Shown one piece after another: positions 8,246 to 19,241 of a DNA stretch of 64,000 bases. The stretch comes from Poseidonocella pacifica (GTDB taxonomy: Bacteria; Pseudomonadota; Alphaproteobacteria; Rhodobacterales; Rhodobacteraceae). The stretch covers positions 62,001 to 126,000 of the forward strand of contig NZ_FOJU01000004.1 of assembly GCF_900111875.1 (NCBI RefSeq), given 5' to 3'. Made by a program: the position numbers and the translations under genes. Below the pieces are notes generated by a model. That model had not been told where the DNA came from. It did no database searches and saw only the letters and a program-made list of their open reading frames with translations. The number at the start of each line of letters is the position of its first letter. Position 1 is the first letter of the stretch.

Positions 8246-11200
8246 GCCCCCGCGATGACGCAACCGAACGACAGGTCCGCGCGGCGCATCCTGCCCGTTC
8301 GACATGGCTTTCGGCGAATGCGGGATCGGGCAAGACCCGCGTTCTGACCGACCGCGTGGCGCGGCTATTGCTCACCGGTGCGGACCCGCGCCATATCCTG
8401 TGCCTCACCTACACCAAGGCCGCTGCGAGCGAGATGCAAAACCGGCTTTTCCGGCGTCTTGGCGCATGGGCCATGCTGCCCGATGCGGAGCTTCGCACAG
8501 CGCTGGATGAGTTGGGCGCGGATGCCGATGCCAGTCCAGAGACGCTCCGCCGCGCACGTACGCTTTTCGCCAGCGCGATCGAGACACCCGGCGGTCTGAA
8601 GATCCAGACGATCCACTCGTTTTGCTCGGCCCTGCTAAGACGATTTCCCCTCGAAGCCGGGGTCAGCCCGGATTTTACCGAAATCGAAGATCGCGCAGCG
8701 GACCTGCTTCGCGGGCAGGTTCTCGACGATATGGCCGCTGGACCCGACGTATCGCTGCTGAAAGGCATCGCCGCCTATATCGGGGACGAACAGATTGCGG
8801 CGCTGATCTCCGAGATCATCCGGAACCGGGCAGCGTTCCAAGCCGATCTTGGTGAAAGCGCGATCTTCGCGGCGCTCGACCTCCGTGAAGGCTCCGCTCC
8901 CCAAGACGCGTTGTCCATCGCGTTCGACGGCAGCGAGAAGTATTTGGCCCAAGCCATCCTTGGCATTTGCGCTGAGCAGACCAAAACTTACAAAGAGTTC
9001 GCAGCGGACCTCGCAAATCTTGATCTGGAGGCGCCCGGCTGGCCGGAGTTCGAGGGCGTTTGCGACCTGTTTCTCTACAAATCCGGGGAAACCGCGGGGG
9101 AATCCAAATCCCGTAACTTCCCTCAGGCAAACCACAAGAAGGCGGTGGAGGCGTTCGCGCCCATCATCGATGAGTTGCACGCCTTCATGGATCGCGTGGC
9201 GGAGGCGAAACGCTTCTTGGGGGCGGTCAATGCCGCGCAAAAGACGCTGGCCTTGCATCGCTTCGCAAAGGCCTTCCTGCAGCGCTACGAGGCGGCGAAA
9301 CTTGCGCGGGGATGGCTTGATTTCGACGACCTGATCCTCAAGGCGCGCGGGCTGGTAACCGATCCGAGGCTGGCGCAATGGGTGCTCTATCGGCTGGATG
9401 GTGGGATCGATCATATCCTCGTCGACGAGGCGCAGGATACCAGCCCCTTACAGTGGGATGTGGTAAAGCGACTGACCGAAGAATTCACCAGTGGCGCGGG
9501 CGCAAGGCCCGAAGCGATACGAACGCTGTTTGTTGTCGGTGACGTGAAGCAATCGATCTACTCCTTTCAAGGGGCCGATCCGGACGCGTTCTCCGAAATG
9601 CGGAACCGGTTCGGCCAACGTTTCGAAGAAGTCGACCACCCGTTTCAGGTGCTGGAGTTGCAGCACTCCTTCAGGTCCTCACCCGCCATTCTCGAAGCTG
9701 TCGATCATACATTCGCCACGCCTCGTGATGCCGGACTGGGGCAGAGTTCCGATCACCGGGCCTTTCACGCGCAAATGCCGGGCCGCGTCGATCTTTGGCC
9801 TGTTGTCGAACCTCCCGAGACACCCGAAGATGGCCCGTGGTACGCGCCCATAGACCAACCTGCGCAAAACGACGCGGCGGTGATGCTTGCCCAGCGGATC
9901 GCCGGTGAAATCCGCCGGATGATCGACGAAGAAACGCTTCCCGCCCATGGCGGAGCCCGCAGAGCCGTGCGGGCGGGTGACATCCTCATTCTTGTTCAAC
10001 GTCGCAGCCCGCTGTTCCATGAGATCATCCGCGCCTGCAAGGTGGAGGGCCTGGACGTCGCGGGCGCGGACAGGCTCAAGGTCGGCTCGGAACTCGCAGT
10101 GCGGGATCTGGCGGCGCTTCTGTCTTTCCTCGCACTGCCCGAAGACGACCTCTCTCTCGCCACCGCGCTGCGATCACCGATATTCGGGTGGTCCGAACAG
10201 GAGGTTTTCGACCTCGCCGCGCGGCGGGGGCCGAAATTTCTCTGGGAAGAACTGCGCCGTCGACAGGCAGAGTTTCCGCAGACGATGGAGGTCATCCAAG
10301 ATCTTCGCCGCGAGGCGGATTTCCTGCGTCCTTACGAACTTATCGAACGGGTGCTGACCCGTCATGACGGTCGGCGACGGATCCTCGCGCGGCTTGGCGT
10401 CGAGGCAGAGGACGGAATAGACGCCCTGCTTTCCCAAGCTCTCGGATATGAACGGACGGAGGTTCCGAGCCTGACGGGTTTTCTGACGTGGATGCAGACC
10501 GACGATCTGGAAATAAAACGCCAGATGGACAGTGCCGGTGACAAGATCCGGGTCATGACCGTGCATGGCGCGAAGGGGCTTGAGGCACCGATTGTCATCC
10601 TGCCCGATACCGCCGTTCGTCGTGCGCGGCAGGGGGACGCACTGCTGGAAATCGATCAGAACGTCTTCTGGCGGGTTCCTGCGCCGGAGATGCCCGAGGT
10701 GTATCGCGAATCCTCCGAGCGACTTCGTGCCCGCGATGAGGCCGAACGTATGCGCCTGCTGTATGTGGCGATGACGCGCGCGGAAAGTTGGCTGATCGTC
10801 GCCGCGGCGGGGAATGTGGGGTCCGAGGAGCAAAGCTGGTATGGATGCGTGGAGGCCGGTCTCGATAGCCTTGGCACCCCGGCATACGAATTTGCCTTCG
10901 GGACCGGACGACGCCATCAAACCGGGGATTGGTCGCGCCCCGACAGCGTTTTGGCGCCGCCTCCGGTTTCGCCGCTGCCAAACCTTCCGGACTGGGCCAC
11001 TCACCGCGCAGCCCCTGCCAAACCCCTGCCCGAACCCGTGACCCCGAGCGCGCTTGGCGGGGCGAAAGCGCTCCCGGGCGAAGCTGGATTGGATGAAGAG
11101 ACGGCCAAGCGGCGCGGTACGCAAATTCACCTTCTGCTGGAACATCTTCCCGGCCTCCCGGCCCGGGACCTGGAAGCGATCGCTGCCCGTCTGCTCCCGA

Positions 11201-11598
11201 ACGCGGATCCCGCCGAGCGGGAGGCGGCCCTGAGCGCGACCTCCGCCTTGCTCGACACTCCGAACCTGCGCGCGGTCTTTGCGCCAGAGACGCTCGCCGA
11301 AGTCCCTGTGTCCGTGATGATCGGTGGCGTACGGATACATGGGGTCATTGATCGCCTGATCGTGGAAGAGACCAGAGTACTTGCCATAGACTTCAAGACA
11401 AACCGCGTCGTTCCCCGCCGCCCGGAAGAGTGCCCCGAAGGACTGCTTCGTCAGATGGGCGCCTATGCAGGGGCGCTTGGGCAGATCTATCCGGACCGCA
11501 GGGTTGAAACCGCCATCCTCTGGACCGAAACGCACGAGTTGATGACCCTGCCGCACGATCTTGTGACCGCCGCCTTCACCCGCGCGGAGTTGCCTTGA
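8242..11598 (+). CDS. addA: Double-strand break repair helicase-nuclease AddA (alpha type)
   Basis: UvrD-family helicase with a C-terminal RecB-like nuclease, 1118 aa. Walker A is [14 protein letters not shown] near residue 28 and Walker B is [13 protein letters not shown] near residue 393. Helicase motifs [16 protein letters not shown] and [15 protein letters not shown] follow, then [11 protein letters not shown]. The nuclease motif AIDFKTNR is near residue 1050. It works with AddB in RecBCD-type recombinational repair. There is no sign of frameshift or truncation. Confidence 0.95.
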   Translation: MSPRDDATERQVRAAHPARSTWLSANAGSGKTRVLTDRVARLLLTGADPRHILCLTYTKAAASEMQNRLFRRLGAWAMLPDAELRTALDELGADADASPETLRRARTLFASAIETPGGLKIQTIHSFCSALLRRFPLEAGVSPDFTEIEDRAADLLRGQVLDDMAAGPDVSLLKGIAAYIGDEQIAALISEIIRNRAAFQADLGESAIFAALDLREGSAPQDALSIAFDGSEKYLAQAILGICAEQTKTYKEFAADLANLDLEAPGWPEFEGVCDLFLYKSGETAGESKSRNFPQANHKKAVEAFAPIIDELHAFMDRVAEAKRFLGAVNAAQKTLALHRFAKAFLQRYEAAKLARGWLDFDDLILKARGLVTDPRLAQWVLYRLDGGIDHILVDEAQDTSPLQWDVVKRLTEEFTSGAGARPEAIRTLFVVGDVKQSIYSFQGADPDAFSEMRNRFGQRFEEVDHPFQVLELQHSFRSSPAILEAVDHTFATPRDAGLGQSSDHRAFHAQMPGRVDLWPVVEPPETPEDGPWYAPIDQPAQNDAAVMLAQRIAGEIRRMIDEETLPAHGGARRAVRAGDILILVQRRSPLFHEIIRACKVEGLDVAGADRLKVGSELAVRDLAALLSFLALPEDDLSLATALRSPIFGWSEQEVFDLAARRGPKFLWEELRRRQAEFPQTMEVIQDLRREADFLRPYELIERVLTRHDGRRRILARLGVEAEDGIDALLSQALGYERTEVPSLTGFLTWMQTDDLEIKRQMDSAGDKIRVMTVHGAKGLEAPIVILPDTAVRRARQGDALLEIDQNVFWRVPAPEMPEVYRESSERLRARDEAERMRLLYVAMTRAESWLIVAAAGNVGSEEQSWYGCVEAGLDSLGTPAYEFAFGTGRRHQTGDWSRPDSVLAPPPVSPLPNLPDWATHRAAPAKPLPEPVTPSALGGAKALPGEAGLDEETAKRRGTQIHLLLEHLPGLPARDLEAIAARLLPNADPAEREAALSATSALLDTPNLRAVFAPETLAEVPVSVMIGGVRIHGVIDRLIVEETRVLAIDFKTNRVVPRRPEECPEGLLRQMGAYAGALGQIYPDRRVETAILWTETHELMTLPHDLVTAAFTRAELP

Positions 11599-11663
11599 CG
11601 GCCAACTGCACGGTGCTTACCTTCCGCTCCCGACGCCCCACACATACCTATGGAGAAGACATC

Positions 11664-11984
11664 ATGGCCACAGTTGCCGTCACCGATGAGACATTCGACG
11701 CCGAAGTCCGCAGTTCCGACGTTCCCGTCGTCGTGGACTTCTGGGCGGAATGGTGCGGCCCCTGTAAGCAGATTGGCCCCGCGCTAGAAGAGCTTGCAGC
11801 CGAATACGATGGCCGGATCAAGGTCGCGAAAGTCGATGTGGATTCCAATCCGAACACGGCCGCAGCGATGGGCGTTCGCGGTATTCCCGCGCTGTTCCTG
11901 TTCAAGGACGGCCAGCCCATTTCCAACAAGACCGGTGCCGCGCCCAAGGCCGCACTGAAAAAATGGATCGAAGAGGCAATCTGA
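11664..11984 (+). CDS. trxA: Thioredoxin
   Basis: Classical cytoplasmic thioredoxin of 106 aa with the active site [10 protein letters not shown] and the cis-Pro segment RGIPALFLF. It reduces disulfides in ribonucleotide reductase, methionine sulfoxide reductases and other targets. The longer reading frame from 11595 was rejected because [11 protein letters not shown] is the usual N-terminus and is preceded by a GGAGAAGA ribosome site. The 65-base gap after addA probably holds its own promoter. A strong terminator follows. Confidence 0.95.
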   Translation: MATVAVTDETFDAEVRSSDVPVVVDFWAEWCGPCKQIGPALEELAAEYDGRIKVAKVDVDSNPNTAAAMGVRGIPALFLFKDGQPISNKTGAAPKAALKKWIEEAI

Positions 11985-12006
11985 ACCAGATTTCTCAGGT
12001 TGAGAG

Positions 12007-12032
12007 AAAGGCGCCCCTTTGGGCGCCTTTTT
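12007..12032 (+). terminator. Rho-independent terminator of trxA
   Basis: A perfect 10-bp stem, AAAGGCGCCC / GGGCGCCTTT, with a 4-base CTTT loop runs directly into a short T tract. It lies 22 bases after the trxA stop. On the other strand the A tract lets it also act at the end of the convergent kinase gene, whose stop codon touches it. Confidence 0.88.
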
Positions 12033-14005
12033 CATGCCAAGTCGTCGGAATCGGGCGTTGCCGGAAGCCACATATGAAAGGTGCTGCCTTCTCCTTCCAC
12101 GCTCTCGGCCGTCAGGCGCCCTCCCGCTTCCGTCACAAGGCGCTGTGAAATCGACAGGCCAAGGCCTGTCCCCTCCGCCTGCTTTGTCGTGAAGAACGGA
12201 TCAAAGATATGGCGCAAGGTTTCACGGGACATGCCGACACCTGTATCGGCCACGGTGATGATCACCCCGTCATTGGCATCCTCGACCGAGATGCTCAGCC
12301 GACCTTCTTGTTTGACCGCATGCAGGGCATTGATGATCAGGTTGACCACCACCTGTTGCAACTCCGTCCGCTCCATCGGCACGGTGCGGATGCTTTGCAG
12401 TGAAGTCTCGACCTCTATGCGGGCGGCATCAAGCTCGTGCCGTGTGAGCAACAGACAGTCGTTCACCACTTCGGAGGGAGAAGCAGTGTGGTCGCTCCCC
12501 GAAAACTCCCCCGGTCGGGAAAACTGAAGCAACCGAGAGACGATTGCCCCGATCCGGTGCACTTGATCGTCGATCAGCTTGAATTCCGTCGCGGCCTTGT
12601 CGGCCTCCGGCCCCAATAGGCCACGCGCCACATCAAGATTGCCCTGAATGACCGCGATGGGGTTGTTGATCTCATGCGCCACTCCGGCGGTAATCTCCCC
12701 GACAGCTGCGAGCTTTTCGGACATGATCAACCTTTCGGTTGCCTCTTCGAGCCGCCGGTTGCTGTCACGCAAATCGGCTGTACGCTCCTCCACCTTCTGG
12801 TTCAATTCGGAGGCCCATCCCCGCAAGCGGCGGTCACGTTCCTGCACCTGATCCAGCAGCGTATCGAGATGGGCCGCCACGCGGGTAATCTCATTCTCGG
12901 CCCCGATGTCGCCGTTGCGCGCATTGAGATCTCCCGCCTCGACCCGTGCGATCGTCTGCGTCATGCGTTCCAGAGGTTTGAAGATCAGACCCGCCCAGCG
13001 GAGAAACACCGGAACGAGGAGCAGGGCAAGGACCAGAAAGGTCAGGGTTCCCGTCATGAACGGTGTAATCTTGGCCTGTTGGAACGGAGCTTCGAGAAAG
13101 CCGACATACAGCATGCCGACCCGTTCACCGCGGCTGTTCTGAATCGGTCGATAGGCGGATATGTACCAGTCATCCACGACGAAAGCCCGATCGAGCCAGG
13201 TTTCCCCCTCGACCAGCACGCGGTCATGCACCGCCTCTGACACCCTCGTCCCAAGGGCGCGCACCCCTTCGAACAGCCGAACATTGGTCGAGATGCGCAC
13301 ATCATCAAGAAAGAGCGTGGCGGTCCCCTGACTTCCTTCCGGTAGACTGCGGTCGCGATAGACCAAGTCGTTGATCGTATCGATGAAGGCAAGATTTCGG
13401 TTGAGCAGGATCCCCCCGACAAGCGCCATTTCCCGGCCATCGGGCATCCGGACGGGGGCCGCCGCGTGTACGATCATCCCCCGATCCTCTACCTCGCGTG
13501 TGCTGGCCCGCGCCGCCTCGGTATCGACCAAGGGAATGGCCGCGCGCACCGCCAAACCGGGGGAAAGCGCATCCAATTCGGTGGCGTCCAGAATATCGAC
13601 CGCGCTTTGCCGCGCACCATCAAGTGCGCTTCGCACGACGGGCCAGTCTGCGGGGACAAACCCCGGCCACGGCGCGCTGCGTCCGTCGGTAAGATACAGG
13701 AAATCAAGCCCGGCGTCGCGCTTGCGTTGCGCGATGACATCGGCGCGCGCTGCCGGCTCATCCACCACGGAAGCAAAGGCCGCCGAATCCGCAAGAGCCG
13801 CGATCCGCTCCCCCGCGTTCTCCTGCAACCGGCGCAGGTACTGATCCGCGATCGTCAGATCCCCGTTAACCTTCACGATCAACAGATCGTCCAGCCGTGA
13901 AGACCAACGCTGCATCGTGGTTCCAAGCAATAGCGGAAAGAGCACAAGCATGGGGAGCAGCGCGATCAGCAGAAGCCGTACCCGAATGGAGCGGGTAATC
14001 GTCAT
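12032..14005 (-). CDS. Orphan membrane sensor histidine kinase (cache-HAMP-HisKA-HATPase)
   Basis: A 657-residue two-component kinase. There is a membrane helix at about residues 8-30, a large periplasmic cache-like sensing region, a second helix near 315-337, then HAMP and a coiled linker. The H-box GVAHEINNPIAV has its His near 444, and the N- and G-boxes are NLIINALHA, DTGVGM and GTGLGLSIS. This is the NtrB/DctB-like kinase class. The start at 14005 follows GGGGGAAAA; the longer open frame upstream lacks support. No response regulator is adjacent, so partner and signal are unknown. It lies 46 bases after a phosphotransferase gene on the same strand. Confidence 0.85.
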   Translation of the reverse strand: MTITRSIRVRLLLIALLPMLVLFPLLLGTTMQRWSSRLDDLLIVKVNGDLTIADQYLRRLQENAGERIAALADSAAFASVVDEPAARADVIAQRKRDAGLDFLYLTDGRSAPWPGFVPADWPVVRSALDGARQSAVDILDATELDALSPGLAVRAAIPLVDTEAARASTREVEDRGMIVHAAAPVRMPDGREMALVGGILLNRNLAFIDTINDLVYRDRSLPEGSQGTATLFLDDVRISTNVRLFEGVRALGTRVSEAVHDRVLVEGETWLDRAFVVDDWYISAYRPIQNSRGERVGMLYVGFLEAPFQQAKITPFMTGTLTFLVLALLLVPVFLRWAGLIFKPLERMTQTIARVEAGDLNARNGDIGAENEITRVAAHLDTLLDQVQERDRRLRGWASELNQKVEERTADLRDSNRRLEEATERLIMSEKLAAVGEITAGVAHEINNPIAVIQGNLDVARGLLGPEADKAATEFKLIDDQVHRIGAIVSRLLQFSRPGEFSGSDHTASPSEVVNDCLLLTRHELDAARIEVETSLQSIRTVPMERTELQQVVVNLIINALHAVKQEGRLSISVEDANDGVIITVADTGVGMSRETLRHIFDPFFTTKQAEGTGLGLSISQRLVTEAGGRLTAESVEGEGSTFHMWLPATPDSDDLA

Positions 14006-14051
14006 GATGTGATTTTCCCCCTTTTGAGATGCGCGACCTGACCGTCTTTGG

Positions 14052-14996
14052 TCATGGAAAGGCGCGCGACGCCAGCCTGCGCAATCTCTCAAGCCGCAGG
14101 GTGGCGGCAAAGGACCGATCCCGCAAGCGTGCAGGTATGCTGACCCAATCCATAAGGAGGCGGACACGCAACAGATACCCCACCGAAGGGTCCTCCGGCC
14201 CCACCAGAGTATAGCCGCGAAAGAATCCTGCGAGCGCCTCGGGTGGTACAACATGGCCCTCGGGAATTTGCGCGGGGTCCGCGTGAAGACCCGTGAAATG
14301 CAAGAGCAGCCGCGCAATATCGAAGCCGACCGGCGCGCTGTGAAGTGCGGTGAAGTCGATACCCGCGCTCTTTGGTCCATCGAGCAGGATATTGCGCAAG
14401 TTCATGTCGCCGTGCGTCGCGGACGACATGGTTTCCCGACCTTCGAAATTCGAGGCGAGCGCGATGCAGTCGCCGGCGTGACGCTTGAAGAGACGCGGAT
14501 TGGCCACGGCGATCTCGTTCCGGTCAAGCTGACCCAGAAGATGGGCGATGTGATCACGCATGAACCTCGGTTGGAACGTTCGGGCTTCAGGGCCGCTCGC
14601 CCGGTGAAACGCTGCAATCCAGCGCCCTGCCCTTTCCAGCACCTCAGCGGCATCACCCCCGGCTTCGAGATGCGCCTGCGCGGTTTCACCCGGAACCGCC
14701 GCCATGATCATTGCGCGATCCTTTGACGACGCAGCGAGCACTCGGGGAACTGACGCAGAGTCTCCTCCCATCGCCACGCAGGCACGTTTCTGTGCGGCGA
14801 GGGCGGTCGCAAATCCCTCATCTTTCGGGCGATATATCTGCTTGAAGACGACTTCGTGATCCGAGCTTGCGTAGATCTGCACGAGGTGGTCCCGGCGCGC
14901 ATCCCTTTTGCGCCATTCCCGCCTGACATGGTATCGAGAGGCCTCGATCCCGCAGTCGGCGGCAATTCGCGCCCAGACCTCTTCAGTCCGCTCCAT
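14052..14996 (-). CDS. Phosphotransferase-family (APH fold) protein of unknown substrate
   Basis: Kinase-like protein of 314 aa with the catalytic loop [12 protein letters not shown] and the downstream metal-binding segment GIDFTAL. This is the aminoglycoside phosphotransferase/choline kinase fold. The N-terminal part ([22 protein letters not shown]) is unlike characterised resistance enzymes. Start 14996 is chosen because GGCGGAG precedes it and a longer start would run into the hslV leader. It probably shares a transcript with the downstream sensor kinase. A small-molecule kinase is inferred; the substrate cannot be read from the sequence. Confidence 0.7.
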   Translation of the reverse strand: MERTEEVWARIAADCGIEASRYHVRREWRKRDARRDHLVQIYASSDHEVVFKQIYRPKDEGFATALAAQKRACVAMGGDSASVPRVLAASSKDRAMIMAAVPGETAQAHLEAGGDAAEVLERAGRWIAAFHRASGPEARTFQPRFMRDHIAHLLGQLDRNEIAVANPRLFKRHAGDCIALASNFEGRETMSSATHGDMNLRNILLDGPKSAGIDFTALHSAPVGFDIARLLLHFTGLHADPAQIPEGHVVPPEALAGFFRGYTLVGPEDPSVGYLLRVRLLMDWVSIPARLRDRSFAATLRLERLRRLASRAFP

Positions 14997-15061
14997 CTCC
15001 GCCCCGTCCGGTTGCAATGACCAAGGGATGCACAGATATATGGGCAAACGAAAGGGCAGAC

Positions 15062-15622
15062 ATGGCAGAAAGTGACGCATTCCCCGGCTGGCACGGCACC
15101 ACGATCATCGGCGTTCGCAAGGGCGGCAAGGTCGTCATCGCGGGTGACGGACAGGTGAGCCTCGGCCAGACGGTCATCAAGGGTACGGCGCGCAAGGTGC
15201 GACGTCTCTCCCCCGGAGGCTATGATGTGCTGGCCGGGTTCGCAGGGTCAACAGCCGACGCATTCACCCTGCTCGAACGGCTAGAGGCGAAACTCGAAGC
15301 GACGCCGGGACAGCTTCAGCGTGCCTCGGTCGAGCTTGCCAAAGACTGGCGCACCGACAAGTACCTGCAGAAGCTCGAAGCGATGCTGATCGTCTCGGAT
15401 GGCAAGGATCTTCTTGTGATCACAGGCGCGGGTGACGTGCTGGAGCCTGAACATGACGTGACGGCTATCGGATCCGGCGGGAACTACGCGCTGTCCGCAG
15501 CTCGCGCCCTCATGGACAGCGAGATGGATGCGGAACAGATCGCCCGCCGTTCCATGGCCATCGCCGCAGACATCTGCGTCTACACAAACGGCTCGCTCAC
15601 CGTCGAAACCATCGACGGCTGA
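15062..15622 (+). CDS. hslV: ATP-dependent protease subunit HslV
   Basis: Proteasome-like peptidase of the HslUV (ClpQY) complex, 186 aa. The propeptide ends before [10 protein letters not shown], where processing exposes the catalytic N-terminal Thr. The family motifs [20 protein letters not shown] and the late YTNGSLTVE are present. An upstream in-frame ATG at 15017 was rejected, since the ATG at 15062 follows AAAGGG and gives the expected short propeptide. hslU follows after 35 bases. Confidence 0.95.
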   Translation: MAESDAFPGWHGTTIIGVRKGGKVVIAGDGQVSLGQTVIKGTARKVRRLSPGGYDVLAGFAGSTADAFTLLERLEAKLEATPGQLQRASVELAKDWRTDKYLQKLEAMLIVSDGKDLLVITGAGDVLEPEHDVTAIGSGGNYALSAARALMDSEMDAEQIARRSMAIAADICVYTNGSLTVETIDG

Positions 15623-15657
15623 GCCGCCCCATCTCCCCGCACGGAAGGATACCGGAC

Positions 15658-16965
15658 GTGACCGATCTCACTCCCCGCGAAATCGTCAGCGAGCTTGATC
15701 GCTTTATCATTGGCCAGAAGGATGCCAAGCGTGCCACGGCCGTTGCACTGCGCAACCGCTGGCGCCGCAAGCAACTCGACGCGGACCTGCGCGACGAGGT
15801 CTATCCCAAAAACATCTTGATGATCGGGCCCACCGGCGTCGGCAAGACGGAGATTTCGCGCCGGCTCGCCAAGCTGGCCCGCGCCCCGTTCATCAAGGTC
15901 GAGGCGACGAAATTCACCGAAGTCGGATACGTCGGCCGCGACGTAGAGCAAATTATCCGCGACCTGATGGACAATGCCATCGCGATGACCCGCGAATATA
16001 TGCGCGAAGACGTCCGAGCCCGAGCGCATGAAGCCGCAGAAGAACGCGTCATCGAAGCTGTCGCCGGGGAAGACGCGCGTGAAGGCACACGCGAAATGTT
16101 CCGCAAGAAGCTCAAGAACGGCGAACTGGATGACACCGTGATCACGCTGGAACTGCAGGACAATTCCAACCCGCTTGGCATGATGGATATTCCCGGCCAA
16201 CCCGGCGGCAACGTGGGGATGCTCAACCTTGGTGATATGTTCGGCAAGGCCTTCGGAGGGCGGACCACGCGCAAGAAACTGACCGTGGCAGAAAGCTATG
16301 ACATCCTGTTGGGTGAAGAGGCCGACAAGCTGCTCGACGATGAGGCGGTCATACGTACGGCGCGGGAAGCAGTCGAACAGAACGGGATCGTGTTTCTCGA
16401 CGAGATCGACAAGGTCTGTGCCAAATCCGACGCGCGTGGCGGCGACGTCTCCCGCGAGGGGGTTCAGCGCGATCTGCTTCCCCTGATCGAAGGCACGATC
16501 GTTTCGACGAAGCACGGCCCGGTGAAGACGGATCATATCCTCTTCATCGCGTCCGGGGCGTTCCACATCGCGAAACCCTCCGATCTTCTCCCCGAACTAC
16601 AGGGTCGTCTGCCCATCCGGGTCGAGTTGCGCGCGCTGACAGAAGCGGATTTCGTACGCATCCTCACCGAAACCGACAACGCGCTGACGCTGCAATATAC
16701 GGCGCTCATGGGGACCGAAGATGTGGAGGTTTCCTTCACAGAGGACGGTATCGCGGCGCTTGCCCGCATCGCTGCGGAGGTCAACAGTTCCGTCGAAAAC
16801 ATCGGGGCGCGTCGGCTCTATACTGTGATGGAGCGGGTGTTTGAGGAATTGTCCTTCACCGCGCCGGACCGGTCCGGCGACAAGATCGTGGTGGATAGTG
16901 ACTTCGTGGAAAAGAACCTTGGAGAACTCACACGCAGCGCCGATCTCAGCCGCTACGTTCTCTGA
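15658..16965 (+). CDS. hslU: ATP-dependent protease ATPase subunit HslU
   Basis: AAA+ unfoldase that feeds substrates to HslV, 435 aa. The start is GTG, behind GGAAGGA. Walker A is GPTGVGKTE and Walker B is GIVFLDEID. The I-domain insertion lies between them. The sensor region [18 protein letters not shown] and the C-terminal tail ending in RYVL, which docks into HslV, are intact. Its last 13 bases overlap the convergent smr gene, leaving no space for a separate terminator. Confidence 0.95.
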   Translation: MTDLTPREIVSELDRFIIGQKDAKRATAVALRNRWRRKQLDADLRDEVYPKNILMIGPTGVGKTEISRRLAKLARAPFIKVEATKFTEVGYVGRDVEQIIRDLMDNAIAMTREYMREDVRARAHEAAEERVIEAVAGEDAREGTREMFRKKLKNGELDDTVITLELQDNSNPLGMMDIPGQPGGNVGMLNLGDMFGKAFGGRTTRKKLTVAESYDILLGEEADKLLDDEAVIRTAREAVEQNGIVFLDEIDKVCAKSDARGGDVSREGVQRDLLPLIEGTIVSTKHGPVKTDHILFIASGAFHIAKPSDLLPELQGRLPIRVELRALTEADFVRILTETDNALTLQYTALMGTEDVEVSFTEDGIAALARIAAEVNSSVENIGARRLYTVMERVFEELSFTAPDRSGDKIVVDSDFVEKNLGELTRSADLSRYVL

Positions 16966-17531
16966 GGGCCACGCCGCAAATAGACATAATAAGCCCCCGC
17001 GCCCCCGTGACGGATATGCGCGGGGGTTACCTGCAGAACAGCGGATCTGAGCGGCGGAAGCGAAAGCCACTGTGGCACACTGTGGCGCAGGATGCCGGGA
17101 CGCACGGGGATTGGCCCGCCTTCGTCTCGGTCACGGCCCTTTCCGGTGATGACCAGAACAAGCCGCCTGCCCCGCCCGTGCGCATCAAGAATAAAACGGC
17201 TTAATGCGGAATGCGCGCGGTCCCTGGTCATCCCGTGCAAATCCAGCCGCGCCTCGGGGCGCAACTTGCCACGTTTCATCCGATCATGGGTCCGGCGGTC
17301 CATCGCAAGAGGCGGTTGTGACGTAGGCCCGGATGAGGTCTGCGGCTTTGCACTCTCGCCAAGTCGGAACGCGGGAATGGGATCAGGTTGCGCCTTGGGT
17401 GCGGGCGAAATCGGCTGCCGCACTTCCGGCTCCGCCATCCCGTGCGGGCGAGCATGGAGCGGGTCCGTGCCTCGTGCAACGCGCTCCCAGAGTTCCCGCT
17501 CGTCTGGCCGAAGTCGTCTCTTCTTGCTCAT
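16953..17531 (-). CDS. Smr/MutS2 C-terminal domain protein
   Basis: A 192-residue protein with a polar, proline-rich N-terminal half and a C-terminal Smr domain carrying the signatures [12 protein letters not shown] and VLVITGKGR. Smr domains bind or nick nucleic acids, but stand-alone versions like this one are functionally undefined. It overlaps mltA by four bases (ATGA) and ends inside hslU, so it is the last gene of a timA-mltA-smr operon. The same grouping is common in Rhodobacteraceae, as I recall. Confidence 0.85.
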   Translation of the reverse strand: MSKKRRLRPDERELWERVARGTDPLHARPHGMAEPEVRQPISPAPKAQPDPIPAFRLGESAKPQTSSGPTSQPPLAMDRRTHDRMKRGKLRPEARLDLHGMTRDRAHSALSRFILDAHGRGRRLVLVITGKGRDRDEGGPIPVRPGILRHSVPQWLSLPPLRSAVLQVTPAHIRHGGAGAYYVYLRRGPQRT

Positions 17532-18469
17532 GCCGCAGGCAACCTCGGGAGAAGGGCGATCATCCGACCTCCCTGTTTCATCCCTCCTGCGATCCGCCCG
17601 GCATCACGGCCTGTCCCGATAAAGATGTCTGCGCGCTGTGGTCCCTTGATCGCCGCCCCGGTATCCTGCGCGATCATAAGACGGCGTATCGGCTGTGGCC
17701 CGTCTGTTTCGATCCAGACGGGCAATCCTAGTGGGGTATGGTCCGGGTCAACGGCAATGCTTCGCATGGCCGTCACAGGACAGCCCAATGTACCGATGGG
17801 GCCCTGTGCCTCAGGCATATTCAACGGCCGGAAGAAAACGAAGGACGGGTTATGATGCATGAGCGCCCGACCCTCGACCGGGTTGACCTCTATCCAATCA
17901 CGGATGGCGTCCGCCGAAATCTCCTCGGACGTAAAGATTGACCGACGAAGCAACTCTTTGCCGATTGAGCGATAAGGATGCCCATTGCGCCCGTCGTATC
18001 CGACCCGCAAACATCCTCCCTCCCGCAGCCGTATGCGGCCAGATCCCTGAACCTGCAGGAAGAAGGCGTCGGCGGCGCTTGCGACCCATGCCAACTCCAG
18101 CCCGGACAAAGCATCGCTCTCTTCGATCTCGCAGCGGGTAAGCCATGGTGCATCGCTGGAGAGCGCATCCGGGCGGCGATAGATGGGAACGGGAAACGCG
18201 GTTGATGGCGTAAGCGAGCCATCGAGTTCAGGCTCAAAGTAACCTGTGAAGAGCGCGCATTCAGGATCGCCGATCAGAACGGGCCGAAATCGCTCTTCAA
18301 AGAAAGCGCGTGCATCATCAGGGCCGACAAGATCCTCATTTCCACTCTGTCGATAAACTTTCAGAGCGTCGTGATGATTGTCCTCAGCCCATCCTATCAG
18401 ATCGTCAAAGGCGATCTCTCGCTGGGCAGGGTGATCCTGCCCGGCGATGAGGTCGATCCCAACGGTCAC
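17528..18469 (-). CDS. mltA: MltA-family lytic murein transglycosylase
   Basis: Peptidoglycan lytic transglycosylase domain protein, 313 aa. Typical MltA segments are present: TGYFEPELDGS, FFLQVQGSG, and the catalytic 3D-domain region LMIAQDTGAAIKGPQRADIF. The start is GTG, overlapping the upstream stop (GTGA). An in-frame TGA about ten codons further upstream limits any extension. No convincing signal peptide is visible, which is odd for a periplasmic enzyme. The segment around KVYRQSGNEDLVG looks shorter than in the relatives I know. Confidence 0.85.
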   Translation of the reverse strand: MTVGIDLIAGQDHPAQREIAFDDLIGWAEDNHHDALKVYRQSGNEDLVGPDDARAFFEERFRPVLIGDPECALFTGYFEPELDGSLTPSTAFPVPIYRRPDALSSDAPWLTRCEIEESDALSGLELAWVASAADAFFLQVQGSGRIRLREGGCLRVGYDGRNGHPYRSIGKELLRRSIFTSEEISADAIRDWIEVNPVEGRALMHHNPSFVFFRPLNMPEAQGPIGTLGCPVTAMRSIAVDPDHTPLGLPVWIETDGPQPIRRLMIAQDTGAAIKGPQRADIFIGTGRDAGRIAGGMKQGGRMIALLPRLPAA

Positions 18470-19134
18470 TCGCCCGTCGCGACCAGCTGCCAGTTGGGGT
18501 CGTCACTGCCGAAGGAACGGGCGAAGGTCCAGACGTCTTTCTGGCGCTTGATCTCGGTGGTGCTGCCCTCGACAATCTCTCCGCTCTCGTTGCGAACGGC
18601 GGACGTCATCTCACCGGTGAAGCGCACGGTGATCTCGCCCTCGCTACTGCTCTCGTCGAAATTCGCATCGACAAGCGCCGTCTCGCGTACCCCGATGAAC
18701 TGCGCTTCGACACTCAGGCCCTGCGCTTCGCGTGCGGCGACGGCCTGCGAAAAACTATTGTAGATGTCAGCGGAAACGAAAGGACGCAGGCTTTCGACAT
18801 CCCCGCGCTCGAAGCCCATCAGGATCATCTCATAGGCGGAACGTGCGCCCCCGAGAAAGTCGGAGACGGAAAAGCTCGGCTCGACCCGCTTCATCGCTGC
18901 GAGAGCTTTGCCCTCCGGGCTGTCTTCGGCGACATAATCGGTGATGTCTCGATCTGGCCCACCTTCGATGACTTCGAAGCTCCGCTGTCGTTCCCCTGCC
19001 CCGGTTGTCGCACCTGTGCGTGGGACCGGCGGTTTCTCGAAGCCGTCACGCGTGCCCAAGACGCTGCGCAAGCGCAGGATCAGGAAAATCGCGATCCCGG
19101 CCAGTACCAGGAGTTGGAGTATCTGGGAGTTCAT
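18466..19134 (-). CDS. Tim44/TimA domain membrane-anchored protein
   Basis: A 222-residue protein with a single N-terminal membrane helix (ILQLLVLAGIAIFLIL) and a C-terminal Tim44-like domain (SAYEMILMGFERGD). Bacterial members (TimA) are inner-membrane proteins of uncertain role related to the mitochondrial import motor component. ATG at 19134 follows GAGG at good spacing and is preferred over the GTG two codons earlier. It starts the minus-strand operon and is divergent from fxsA, with about 107 bases between them. Confidence 0.85.
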   Translation of the reverse strand: MNSQILQLLVLAGIAIFLILRLRSVLGTRDGFEKPPVPRTGATTGAGERQRSFEVIEGGPDRDITDYVAEDSPEGKALAAMKRVEPSFSVSDFLGGARSAYEMILMGFERGDVESLRPFVSADIYNSFSQAVAAREAQGLSVEAQFIGVRETALVDANFDESSSEGEITVRFTGEMTSAVRNESGEIVEGSTTEIKRQKDVWTFARSFGSDDPNWQLVATGE

Positions 19135-19241
19135 CGACACCTCGCGGACGCTATGGGGTTGGTATCACCCCGATACCGCACCTATGTAGGGTAGCGTCAG
19201 GGTCAAGTCTACCATTCTACCCGAACGAGCAAGGGGGCAAC

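Noticed and set aside
10174-11556. 460-codon open frame opposite addA
   Set aside because: The sense strand carries all helicase and nuclease motifs of AddA; the antisense frame shows only compositional bias.
12674-13240. 188-codon + strand frame within the sensor kinase gene
   Set aside because: Overlaps the HAMP and HisKA coding region of a well-supported minus-strand kinase.
15580-16566. 328-codon open frame opposite hslU
   Set aside because: Entirely inside conserved hslVU on the other strand, with no ribosome site and no known motif.
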